Source of the DNA: Leptolyngbyaceae cyanobacterium
GTDB taxonomy: Bacteria > Cyanobacteriota > Cyanobacteriia > Cyanobacteriales > Aerosakkonemataceae
DNA: 64,000 nucleotides
Assembly (NCBI GenBank): GCA_036703985.1
Contig: DATNQN010000079.1
Coordinates: 1 to 64,000 of the forward strand
Direction of reading: 5' to 3'
Every line of letters begins with the position of its first letter. The stretch's first letter is position 1. The notes beneath the pieces were generated by a model that was not told where the DNA came from, made no database searches, and saw nothing but the letters and a program-made list of their open reading frames with translations. Shown here piece after piece: positions 47,575-55,615 of this stretch. The position numbers and the translations under genes were made by a program.

Positions 47575-47616
47575 GTAATAAAGGATACGAATTTACACAT
47601 TTAGTCCCAGTAGCGT
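47575..47616 (+). promoter_or_regulatory. NtcA-activated promoter of nirA
   Basis: GTAATAAAGGATAC (47575-47588) is a perfect NtcA box (GTAN8TAC). After exactly 22 nt comes TAGCGT (47611-47616), a -10 element of the TAN3T form. This is the canonical arrangement of class II NtcA-activated promoters; the predicted start is near 47623, giving a leader of about 170 nt. Confidence 0.85.
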
Positions 47617-47795
47617 TATAAGCAACAAACAGCCATCTAAAGAAAAGATGAAGGATGAAGTTTAAAGGCTGAAGTAAAAACTTTGAACGATTAATTTTTC
47701 ATTGTTTGTAGTTCATCTTTCATATTTCAAAAAGTTCTGGCTCTGTATAAACAGGCGGTGATATCTCAGCTATCAAAAAATTAAAGGGATAACAG

Positions 47796-49349
47796 ATGAC
47801 AAGCACGGCCACAGTAACGGCAAATTTGAACAAATTTGAGAAATTCAAAGCAGAAAAAGATGGCTTAGTAGTCAAAACCGAGCTAGAACAATTTGCCAGA
47901 ATGGGCTGGGAAGCGATGGATGAAACAGACCGAGAACATCGGCTCAAGTGGTTGGGTGTTTTCTTCCGTCCCGTCACCCCTGGTAAATTTATGATGCGGT
48001 TGCGGTTGCCCAATGGCATCATTACGACAGACCAAATGGTAACGCTGGCTGAAATAGTACAGCGATATGGCTCGGATGGTAGTGCTGATATTACTACCAG
48101 ACAAAACCTGCAACTGCGGGGAATTCACATCGAAGACTTGCCGGGTATTTTTCAAAAGCTGAAATCTGTAGGTTTAACTAGTATTCAGTCAGGAATGGAT
48201 AATGTTCGCAACATTACTGGCTCTCCGGTAGCGGGTATTGATGCGGATGAAGTGATTGATACGAGGGAGATTGCCCAGCAATTGCAGGATGAGATTACCA
48301 ATTGTGGAGAGGGAAATCGAGCTTTTACTAATTTACCTCGCAAGTTTAATATTGCGATCGCGGGATGTCGAGACAATTCCGTTCATGCCGAAATCAACGA
48401 TATCGCCTTTATACCCGCCTACAAAAACGGAATTATCGGCTTTAACGTCTTAGTAGGTGGTTTTTTCTCCGCCAAACGTTGCGAAGCTGCCATTCCCCTC
48501 AACGCTTGGGTCGCGCCAACAGAAGTTATCGATTTGTGCAAAGCCATCTTAGTAGTTTTTCGCGACTGCGGCTTGAGAGCAAATCGACAAAAAGCACGGC
48601 TGATGTGGCTGATAGATGAATGGGGTATCGACCTATTCCGAATCGAAGTCGAAAAAGCACTAGGTTACTCTCTGCAAACAGCCGCCGAAACAGATGAAAT
48701 TAGTTGGGAAAAACGAGATCACATTGGCATTCAACCACAAAAACAACCCGGCTTAAACTATATCGGATTGCACGTTCCAGTGGGACGACTTTACGCGCAA
48801 GATATGTTCGATTTAGCAAGAATCGCAGATGTTTATGGCCGTGGAGAAATTCGCCTAACAGTCGAGCAAAATATTATTATTACTCATGTTCCCAACTCTC
48901 GCTTAGAAACCTTCTTAACCGAGCCAATATTGCAGAAGTTTTCCATCAATCCAGAACCACTCAAACGCAGCTTGGTTTCATGCACGGGAGCGCAATTTTG
49001 CAACTTCGCTTTAATTGAAACTAAGAACCGGGCAGTCGAGATAGTTGACGAACTGAATGCAGAACTTTCCATTCCCAAACCAGTCAGAATTCACTGGACT
49101 GGTTGCCCTAACTCTTGCGGTCAACCCCAAGTAGCCGATATTGGTTTAATGGGTACGAAAGTCAGAAAAGATGGCAAAACCGTCGAAGGCGTTGACATTT
49201 ATATGGGTGGAAAAGTCGGTAAAGATGCGCGACTAGGCAATTGCGTAATGAAAAGTATTCCTTGCCATGACCTGAAACCTATTTTGCGAAATTTGTTAAT
49301 TGCCCATTTCGGAGCTAGCTTGTCAAAAAGCGTACTAATTCACGCCTGA
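47796..49349 (+). CDS. nirA: Ferredoxin-nitrite reductase (short form)
   Basis: Reduces nitrite to ammonium with six electrons from ferredoxin, in the cytoplasm. The 517-residue protein contains two ferredoxin-like halves and the cysteines binding [4Fe-4S]-sirohaem: Cys396 and Cys402 (CTGAQFC) and Cys437 and Cys441 (CPNSC). Other family motifs are ADITTRQNLQLRGI, NITGSPVAGIDADE and RKFNIAIAGCRDN. GGGATAAC precedes the ATG. It heads the nir operon (nrtA starts 200 bp later) behind an NtcA promoter. A longer paralogue with a ferredoxin domain lies at 55616-57601. Confidence 0.95.
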   Translation: MTSTATVTANLNKFEKFKAEKDGLVVKTELEQFARMGWEAMDETDREHRLKWLGVFFRPVTPGKFMMRLRLPNGIITTDQMVTLAEIVQRYGSDGSADITTRQNLQLRGIHIEDLPGIFQKLKSVGLTSIQSGMDNVRNITGSPVAGIDADEVIDTREIAQQLQDEITNCGEGNRAFTNLPRKFNIAIAGCRDNSVHAEINDIAFIPAYKNGIIGFNVLVGGFFSAKRCEAAIPLNAWVAPTEVIDLCKAILVVFRDCGLRANRQKARLMWLIDEWGIDLFRIEVEKALGYSLQTAAETDEISWEKRDHIGIQPQKQPGLNYIGLHVPVGRLYAQDMFDLARIADVYGRGEIRLTVEQNIIITHVPNSRLETFLTEPILQKFSINPEPLKRSLVSCTGAQFCNFALIETKNRAVEIVDELNAELSIPKPVRIHWTGCPNSCGQPQVADIGLMGTKVRKDGKTVEGVDIYMGGKVGKDARLGNCVMKSIPCHDLKPILRNLLIAHFGASLSKSVLIHA

Positions 49350-49549
49350 ATCTCCTGTATTTCCAGCTTTTGCGAACAAATTTACTCCAGACTTATAGAA
49401 AGAAAATGGAAGTAAAAAATACAACCTAATTTTTGCTACTTGTTATACCTTTCCATTGATTTTTTTTGTGTAGGCTTAATTCTCAATATTGCCACAACAG
49501 CCAGACAAAATTTACATTCAACAACTAATCAGCAACAGAGAAAGCGAAA

Positions 49550-50902
49550 ATGAGCAGACTATCTAGAAGACAATTCATCGTTACAGCCGGAGCAAGCGCA
49601 GCAGGTACTTTATTATTTCATGGCTGTACTTCTAACAACGCATCCACCACAAATGGTAACTCTACAACCGCTACCAGCCCGACTCCAAGTGCAGTACCAG
49701 CAGCTAATGTTAGCGCTGCCGATGCACCAGAAGTTACTACCGCTAAATTAGGATTTATTGCTTTAACTGATTCCGCTCCTTTAATTATTGCTAAAGAAAA
49801 AGGATTTTTTGATAAGTATGGTATGAAGGATGTGGAAGTTATTAAACAAGCTTCTTGGCCAGTAACTCGCGATAATTTAGAAACAGGTTCAGGTGGAGGA
49901 GGTATTGACGGGGCACACATTTTAACCCCCATGCCTTATTTTATGACTTTGGGACAAACCAAAACCAAACAGCCAGTACCGATGTATTTGTTGGCGCGGT
50001 TAAATGTCAACGGTCAAGCAATTTCTATTGCTAATAATTATAAAGATTTTAAAGTAGGTTTAGATAGCAAAGGGCTGAAAGATGCCTTTACGAAAGTCAA
50101 GGCAAGTGGCAAGAGCGATTTGAAAGCTGCTATGACTTATCCCGGTGGTACTCACGACCTTTGGATGCGTTATTGGTTAGCTGCTGGTGGTATTAACCCA
50201 GATCAAGACATTTCTGTAATTCCCGTACCACCAGCGCAAATGGTGGCGAATATGAAAACGGGTAATATGGAAACTTTTTGTGTAGGTGAACCTTGGAACG
50301 CGCAATTAATTAACCAAGGTTTGGGTTATACAGCTTTAATCACGGGTGAACTTTGGAAAGACCACCCAGAAAAAGCTTTTGCGATGCGTGCTGATTGGGT
50401 GGATAAAAACCCCAAAGCAGCTAAAGCACTTTTAATGGCAGTTCTAGAAGCACAGCAGTGGTGTGAAAAGGCAGAAAACAAAGAAGAAATGTGCCAAATC
50501 ATGTCTCAGAAAAAATGGACTAGCGTACCATTTAAAGATATTATCGAGCGCTCTAAAGGCAATATTGATTACGGTGATGGTCGTCAACCTTTGCAAAATA
50601 GCAACTTGTTCATGAAGTTCTGGGCAGATAACGCTTCTTATCCTTATAAGAGTCACGATACTTGGTTTATGACTGAGAATATTCGCTGGGGTTATATTCC
50701 GGCAGATACTAATGTTAAGGAATTAGTTGATAAAGTAAACCGAGAAGATTTGTGGAAAGAAGCAGCTAAGGCTATCGGTGTATCGGCAAGCGAAATTCCT
50801 ACTAGCACTTCTCGCGGAATAGAGACATTCTTTGACGGTACGAAGTTCGATCCTGAAAATCCACAAGAATACTTGAAGGGTCTCGCAATCAAAAAAGTTT
50901 AA
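49550..50902 (+). CDS. nrtA: Nitrate/nitrite-binding lipoprotein NrtA
   Basis: Substrate-binding subunit of the NrtABCD ABC importer, anchored outside the cytoplasmic membrane. The N-terminus combines a Tat-like twin arginine (Arg6-Arg7, SRRQFIVT) with a lipobox ending at Cys26 (LLFHGC). A Thr/Ser-rich tether (about 27-60) precedes the NrtA/SsuA-like binding domain (KLGFIALTDSAPLIIAKEKG, MTYPGGTHDLWMRYWLAAGG, CVGEPWNAQLINQG). The C-terminal half of NrtC carries a related domain. Second gene of the nir operon, 200 bp after nirA. Confidence 0.95.
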   Translation: MSRLSRRQFIVTAGASAAGTLLFHGCTSNNASTTNGNSTTATSPTPSAVPAANVSAADAPEVTTAKLGFIALTDSAPLIIAKEKGFFDKYGMKDVEVIKQASWPVTRDNLETGSGGGGIDGAHILTPMPYFMTLGQTKTKQPVPMYLLARLNVNGQAISIANNYKDFKVGLDSKGLKDAFTKVKASGKSDLKAAMTYPGGTHDLWMRYWLAAGGINPDQDISVIPVPPAQMVANMKTGNMETFCVGEPWNAQLINQGLGYTALITGELWKDHPEKAFAMRADWVDKNPKAAKALLMAVLEAQQWCEKAENKEEMCQIMSQKKWTSVPFKDIIERSKGNIDYGDGRQPLQNSNLFMKFWADNASYPYKSHDTWFMTENIRWGYIPADTNVKELVDKVNREDLWKEAAKAIGVSASEIPTSTSRGIETFFDGTKFDPENPQEYLKGLAIKKV

Positions 50903-51001
50903 TTAGTCATTAGTTATGGGTTATCGGTCATTTGTTAGTTGATTAGGTTCTTTGACAAATGACCTTTCTTAATCAACAGTCAAGATATGGAGGAAGGGGA
51001 A

Positions 51002-51844
51002 ATGACAGCGAAAATGGATATTAGAGGTAACAGGAGAAAGTTGCCAAACCCGATTAGTGTTTTTGTAGGTAAAAATTCCAACAAAGTAATTCGCCCACTG
51101 ATTGCATTAGTCATATTTTTAGTAGTTTGGCAATTACTTTGTTTGCCTGGTTCAAAAGGATTGCCCGGGCCTATTCAAGTAGTTACAGATACATTTAATC
51201 CTTACATTATTAATCCCTTTTTCGATAACGGCGGTATCGATAAAGGTTTGGCTTTGCAAATATTCGCCAGCTTACAACGGGTTGCCCTTGGTTTTTCGAT
51301 GTCTGCCATTGTTGGCATTGCAGTTGGTATTTTGATCGGTGCTAATAAATTTGCTTATGAAGCTTTAGATCCGATGTTCCAAGTTCTCCGAACTATTCCT
51401 CCTTTGGCATGGTTACCGATTGCCTTGGCAGCAATTAATCAAAACGAACCTTCGGCAATTTTTGTAATTTTTATTACTTCGATTTGGCCGATTATTATCA
51501 ACACGATGGTAGGAGTACAGAACTTGCCACAAGACTATCGAAATGTGGCTAGAGTGTTGCAACTTTCCGGTCATGAATACTTCTTTAATATTTTGTTCCC
51601 GGCGACGGTTCCCTACATATTTACTGGTTTGAGAATTGGGATCGGCTTATCTTGGTTGGCAATTGTGGCAGCGGAAATGTTGGTTGGTGGCGTCGGAATT
51701 GGCTTTTTTATCTGGGATGCTTACAATAATACGCAAATCAGCCAGTTAATATTGGCGCTGATTTACGTTGGTGTTGTCGGTTTGTTGCTAGATAAGTTTG
51801 TGGCATACATTGCTTCGATCGTGGTGCCAGCAGAACAAAAGTAG
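51002..51844 (+). CDS. nrtB: Nitrate/nitrite ABC transporter permease NrtB
   Basis: Inner-membrane permease of 280 residues with about six transmembrane helices (first VIRPLIALVIFLVVWQLLCL). The loop contacting the ATPases is around NTMVGVQNLPQDYRNVARVL, as usual for this permease type. A longer frame starts at 50987, but ATG 51002 is preferred because GGAGG lies exactly eight bases upstream. It pairs with NrtC and NrtD. Confidence 0.94.
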   Translation: MTAKMDIRGNRRKLPNPISVFVGKNSNKVIRPLIALVIFLVVWQLLCLPGSKGLPGPIQVVTDTFNPYIINPFFDNGGIDKGLALQIFASLQRVALGFSMSAIVGIAVGILIGANKFAYEALDPMFQVLRTIPPLAWLPIALAAINQNEPSAIFVIFITSIWPIIINTMVGVQNLPQDYRNVARVLQLSGHEYFFNILFPATVPYIFTGLRIGIGLSWLAIVAAEMLVGGVGIGFFIWDAYNNTQISQLILALIYVGVVGLLLDKFVAYIASIVVPAEQK

Positions 51845-51847
51845 AAG

Positions 51848-51880
51848 AAGAATTCAGGAGTCAGAATTCAGAATAAAAAA
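51848..51880. repeat. Short repeat CAGGAGTCAGAATTC
   Basis: A copy of the dispersed 14-bp family in the nrtB-nrtC spacer. Confidence 0.45.
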
Positions 51881-51994
51881 GTCAGGAGTTGTGGTAATCG
51901 CTAATCGGGTAGAAGGACAGAAAAACGCTAAATAGTTACCGATTACCACTATATTCCACATTTCCAATTCCCCATACCCCATACTCTATTAACT

Positions 51995-54031
51995 ATGTCT
52001 GTATTTGTTGAAATCGATCACGTCGATCGCGTTTACGATCTCCCCAATGGCGGTCAGTATGTTGCCCTGAAAAATATCGAACTGAAAATCAAACAGGGCG
52101 AGTTTGTTTCCTTAATCGGACACTCTGGTTGCGGTAAATCAACCTTGCTAAATATGATTGCTGGTTTGGATCTGCCCAGCAAAGGCGGGATTGTTTTAGA
52201 AGGGCGACAAATCACCAAACCAGGGCCAGATCGAATGGTGGTTTTTCAAAATTATTCTTTGTTGCCTTGGTTAACGGTAAGGGAAAATATCTCCTTAGCC
52301 GTGAATAGAGTGATGCGAAATCTACCCCCTGGAGAAAGACGGGGTATTGTGGAACATCACATTGATTTAGTAGGTTTGCGACTCGCGGCGGATAAAAAAC
52401 CCGGTGAGTTATCGGGGGGAATGAAACAGCGGGTTGCGATCGCAAGAGCGTTAGCGATCCGTCCTAAACTACTATTATTAGACGAACCGTTTGGCGCGTT
52501 GGATGCCTTGACGCGGGGTGGTTTGCAAGAACAATTGATGAAAATTTGCGAAGAAAGCCACGTTACCTGCGTGATGGTGACTCACGATGTCGATGAGGCG
52601 TTGCTATTGTCCGATCGCATCGTGATGCTGACCAATGGCCCACAAGCCCACATCGGTCAAATATTACAAGTTCCCATCCCCCGTCCCCGCCACCGTTTGG
52701 AAGTAGTTAATCATCCCAGTTACTACGATTTGCGTAACCAAATGATTAACTTCTTAAACCAACAAAAACGAGATAAGAAACGCAAAGCTACGCAAACATC
52801 AACTACTAAGCAACCTGCAAAAGTTGCTGGCGATTTAGAAAAGCGGAAATTAAATATTGGCTTTCTTCCCGTTACCGACTGTGCCCCATTGGTAGTTGCC
52901 AAAGAAAAAGGTTTCTTCCAAAAACATGGCATAGAAGAAGTCAATTTTGTTGTAGAAAAAAATTGGGATGCGATCGCGCAAGGTATCGCTACCGGACGGT
53001 TGGATGCTGCGCCGATGGTAGCGGGAATGCCTTTAGCCATGACTTTAGGTATGATGCCGATTAAAGGTGCCCAATTAGATGGAGTTCCCGTGATTACTCC
53101 TCTGGTTCTCAGCCGCAATGGTAACGCGATTACTTTAAGCAATCATTTCTTGGAAAAAGGGGTAAAAACGCTCAAGGATTTGAAACGCGCGATCGCGGAA
53201 ACTAAAGATAAAGTTTACACTTTTGGAATCGTGCATGAATCTTCTATGCACAATTTCCTTCTGCGTTATTGGTTAGCTTCCGGTGGTATCGATCCGGATC
53301 GAGATGTCAATTTAGTCGTAGTTCCACCACAACAAATGGTGAACCAACTAAAAGCCGGAAATATCGATGGTTACTGTGTTGGAGAACCTTGGAACTGTCG
53401 CGCTATTTATGAAGGGTTGGGTTTTGCGATCGCCACTGACTTAGATATTTGGCCGGGAAATCCCGATAAAGTATTAGGCGTGCGAGAAGATTGGGCAAAT
53501 CAATTCCCCCAAACTAATCTTGCTTTAGTAAAAGCGCTTTTAGAATCTGGTGAATATTGTGAAGACCGTCGCAACAGAGAAGGAATTGTCGATTTACTTT
53601 CTCAGCCCGAATATTTGGGAGTTTCTGCTGAATATATTCGGCCTGGATTCTTAGGACATTACAATCCAGGTACTGGTGCTCCCGCTCAAATCTTACCTCA
53701 CTTCAATCAGTTTCACTATGACAATACTAACTGCCCCGGTCGTGTAGAAGGGTTATGGATATTAACTCAAATGGCACGTTGGGGTTTAACTCCCTTCCCG
53801 AAAAACTGGATTGAAATCCTCGAAAGAGTGCGCCGGGTAGACTTGTTTGGCGAAGCAGCACGTCAATTGGGATGGCCTGACATAGAACCCGATCGCGCAC
53901 CTTTCAAACTGTTTGATGGCGTCACTTTCAACCCCGATGACCCCATTGATTATCTCAAGCATCTGGAAATTAAACGACCGATCCAATTAGAAGAAATTGC
54001 GATCGATCCGAGAACTACATCAGCAGCTTAA
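51995..54031 (+). CDS. nrtC: NrtC, ABC ATPase fused to NrtA-like domain
   Basis: ATP-binding subunit of 678 residues. The N-terminal ATPase (about 1-260) has Walker A GHSGCGKST, signature LSGGMKQ and Walker B LLLLDEP. A basic linker (about 250-285) connects to a C-terminal NrtA-like domain (about 290-660; LNIGFLPVTDCAPLVVAKEK, GSMHN-type HESSMHNFLLRYWLASGG, GYCVGEPWNCRAIYEG). In Synechococcus the C-terminal domain confers inhibition of uptake by ammonium; the same role is inferred. 150 bp after nrtB and 145 bp before nrtD. Confidence 0.96.
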   Translation: MSVFVEIDHVDRVYDLPNGGQYVALKNIELKIKQGEFVSLIGHSGCGKSTLLNMIAGLDLPSKGGIVLEGRQITKPGPDRMVVFQNYSLLPWLTVRENISLAVNRVMRNLPPGERRGIVEHHIDLVGLRLAADKKPGELSGGMKQRVAIARALAIRPKLLLLDEPFGALDALTRGGLQEQLMKICEESHVTCVMVTHDVDEALLLSDRIVMLTNGPQAHIGQILQVPIPRPRHRLEVVNHPSYYDLRNQMINFLNQQKRDKKRKATQTSTTKQPAKVAGDLEKRKLNIGFLPVTDCAPLVVAKEKGFFQKHGIEEVNFVVEKNWDAIAQGIATGRLDAAPMVAGMPLAMTLGMMPIKGAQLDGVPVITPLVLSRNGNAITLSNHFLEKGVKTLKDLKRAIAETKDKVYTFGIVHESSMHNFLLRYWLASGGIDPDRDVNLVVVPPQQMVNQLKAGNIDGYCVGEPWNCRAIYEGLGFAIATDLDIWPGNPDKVLGVREDWANQFPQTNLALVKALLESGEYCEDRRNREGIVDLLSQPEYLGVSAEYIRPGFLGHYNPGTGAPAQILPHFNQFHYDNTNCPGRVEGLWILTQMARWGLTPFPKNWIEILERVRRVDLFGEAARQLGWPDIEPDRAPFKLFDGVTFNPDDPIDYLKHLEIKRPIQLEEIAIDPRTTSAA

Positions 54032-54038
54032 AAAAGAT

Positions 54039-54172
54039 GAAGTGTAAAGGATGAAGGATGAAGTGTAAAGGATGAAATTTCAACTCTTATCTTTCATCAT
54101 TAAGCTTCCAACCTCATACTTCACACTTCATACTTCGTACTTCATACTTTAGCCTTCATACTTCATCATTCA
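54039..54172. repeat. Heptamer repeats between nrtC and nrtD
   Basis: AAGATGAAGTGTAAAGGATG-type sequence (54037-54075) is mirrored by CTTCATACTTCGTACTTCAT-type sequence (54113-54172). The halves are roughly inverted, so a long imperfect hairpin could form in the operon mRNA. Confidence 0.6.
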
Positions 54173-54176
54173 TATT

Positions 54177-55010
54177 ATGCAGATCCTCAACAATACTGCC
54201 GTTCAAGTAAAACAGCCAACTCAAAGCAACCCCTTGTTAACGATCGAGAATGTCTCGAAAGTATATCCCACACCAAACGGCCCTTACACAGTATTAGAAA
54301 ATGTCAACCTTACGGTACATGAAGGGGAATTTATCTGTTTGATCGGTCACTCTGGGTGCGGTAAATCTACTTTGCTGAACATGGTAGCGGGTTTTAACAA
54401 ACCAACAGAGGGGGAAGTATGCCTGCGGGGTTCTCGCATCACCAAACCCGGCCCAGATCGGATGATGGTATTCCAAAATTATGCCTTGCTGCCTTGGAAA
54501 ACAGCGTTTGAAAATGTTTACCTAGCCGTCAATACAGCTTATCCGGATAAACCCAAGCTGGAGAAAATGACCATCGTCAAGGAACATCTAGCGATGGTGG
54601 GATTGACGGAAGCAGCACACAAACGCCCCAGTCAACTCTCTGGCGGGATGAAACAGCGAGTTGCTATAGCCCGCGCCTTAGCCATCCGTCCGGAAGTCTT
54701 AATTCTCGACGAACCTTTCGGCGCACTAGACGCTATTACTAAGGAAGAACTACAAGAAGAACTATTGCAAATTTGGCGAGAACATCAAGTCACGGTTTTG
54801 ATGATCACTCACGATATCGATGAAGCTTTGTTCCTTGCCGATCGCATCATCATGATGACCAATGGCCCAGCAGCCACCATCGGCGAAATTATGGAAGTGA
54901 ACTTTCCTCGCCCTCGCAACCGCGCTGCCATCATGGAAGATTCCCATTATTACGAACTGCGTAACTACGCTTTGGACTTCCTGTTCCGACGCTTTGCACA
55001 TTTTGAATAA
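54177..55010 (+). CDS. nrtD: Nitrate/nitrite ABC transporter ATPase NrtD
   Basis: Second ATPase of the importer, 277 residues, without the NrtA-like extension of NrtC. Walker A GHSGCGKST, signature QLSGGMKQ, Walker B LILDEP and the H-loop in MITHDIDEA are present. It probably forms the ATPase heterodimer with NrtC under the NrtB permease. Preceded by heptamer repeats and followed by others. Confidence 0.95.
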   Translation: MQILNNTAVQVKQPTQSNPLLTIENVSKVYPTPNGPYTVLENVNLTVHEGEFICLIGHSGCGKSTLLNMVAGFNKPTEGEVCLRGSRITKPGPDRMMVFQNYALLPWKTAFENVYLAVNTAYPDKPKLEKMTIVKEHLAMVGLTEAAHKRPSQLSGGMKQRVAIARALAIRPEVLILDEPFGALDAITKEELQEELLQIWREHQVTVLMITHDIDEALFLADRIIMMTNGPAATIGEIMEVNFPRPRNRAAIMEDSHYYELRNYALDFLFRRFAHFE

Positions 55011-55036
55011 GGCTGAAGATGAAGGCTAAAGGCTAA

Positions 55037-55070
55037 AGGATGAAGGATGAAGGATGAAGGATGAAGGATA
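55037..55070. repeat. AGGATGA heptamer tandem repeat
   Basis: Four exact copies of AGGATGA (55037-55064) plus a partial fifth. Clearest example in the window of this dispersed heptamer family. Confidence 0.75.
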
Positions 55071-55375
55071 AATATAGAGCCTGAGAATAGGATATGCAGC
55101 TTGAGGCATCTTTAATCGATATTTCAGGCTTTATACTTGGTTTTCCAGGCTTTACATTTCATCCTTCATTTTTCATCTTTCATCCTCAAATGGCGATGTG
55201 ATGTAGAAATAGCATGAATCAAATGCGCTTAATTCATCGATTGCCATATTTTGTAACCAGAGATACTAAATTAACTGTTTTATCCTTTTAACTTAACTAC
55301 AAGAGGTAATCAAATAAACGCATTATTTAGGTTGCACAATGCAAATTTACAAAGGGCGGGCAAGCAGAAATAAAA

Positions 55376-55388
55376 TGCAAAAATTGCA
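55376..55388 (+). promoter_or_regulatory. NtcB-binding motif upstream of second nirA
   Basis: TGCAAAAATTGCA is an exact TGCAN5TGCA match, the reported NtcB target type. It lies 91 bp upstream of the NtcA box. Confidence 0.6.
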
Positions 55389-55479
55389 CGAGCAAGGCAA
55401 CTGTGCATCGCTCGTTTTTACCTCAAAGCAATCTTTCAGTCTTTCCAAAGATAGAAATGTAAAATTAAATGATTACTCG

Positions 55480-55521
55480 GTAACAAAGCATACAAATTTA
55501 CTCGAATGGTGCGACTAGCGT
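55480..55521 (+). promoter_or_regulatory. NtcA-activated promoter of second nirA
   Basis: GTAACAAAGCATAC (55480-55493) is a perfect GTAN8TAC box; exactly 22 nt later is TAGCGT (55516-55521). Geometry and -10 hexamer are the same as at the first nirA promoter, and the flank TAC(A/G)AATTTAC is shared. Predicted leader about 90 nt. Confidence 0.85.
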
Positions 55522-55615
55522 AACAGGTAATAAATAAATAAAGTTACGCCGAAAAGAATTTTAATTTGCTATATCAAATAGCTCTAAATAACAGGTATTT
55601 GAGGAGAATCAACGA

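Larger units (their letters stand above)
46930..47795. other. Divergent regulatory region of the nitrate cluster
   Basis: An 866-bp spacer. It holds a minus-strand terminator (46996-47025), a 205-bp MITE-like element (47184-47388), an NtcB-like site (47524-47536), the NtcA-type nirA promoter (47575-47616) and heptamer repeats (about 47645-47680) before the nirA start. No coding sequence was found. Confidence 0.75.
55011..55615. other. Regulatory region upstream of second nirA
   Basis: A 605-bp spacer after nrtD. It has four perfect AGGATGA heptamers (55037-55064), a partly inverted CATCCTTCATTTTTCATC tract (about 55160-55190), a perfect NtcB motif (55376-55388) and the NtcA promoter (55480-55521). 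No ORF was seen. Confidence 0.75.
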
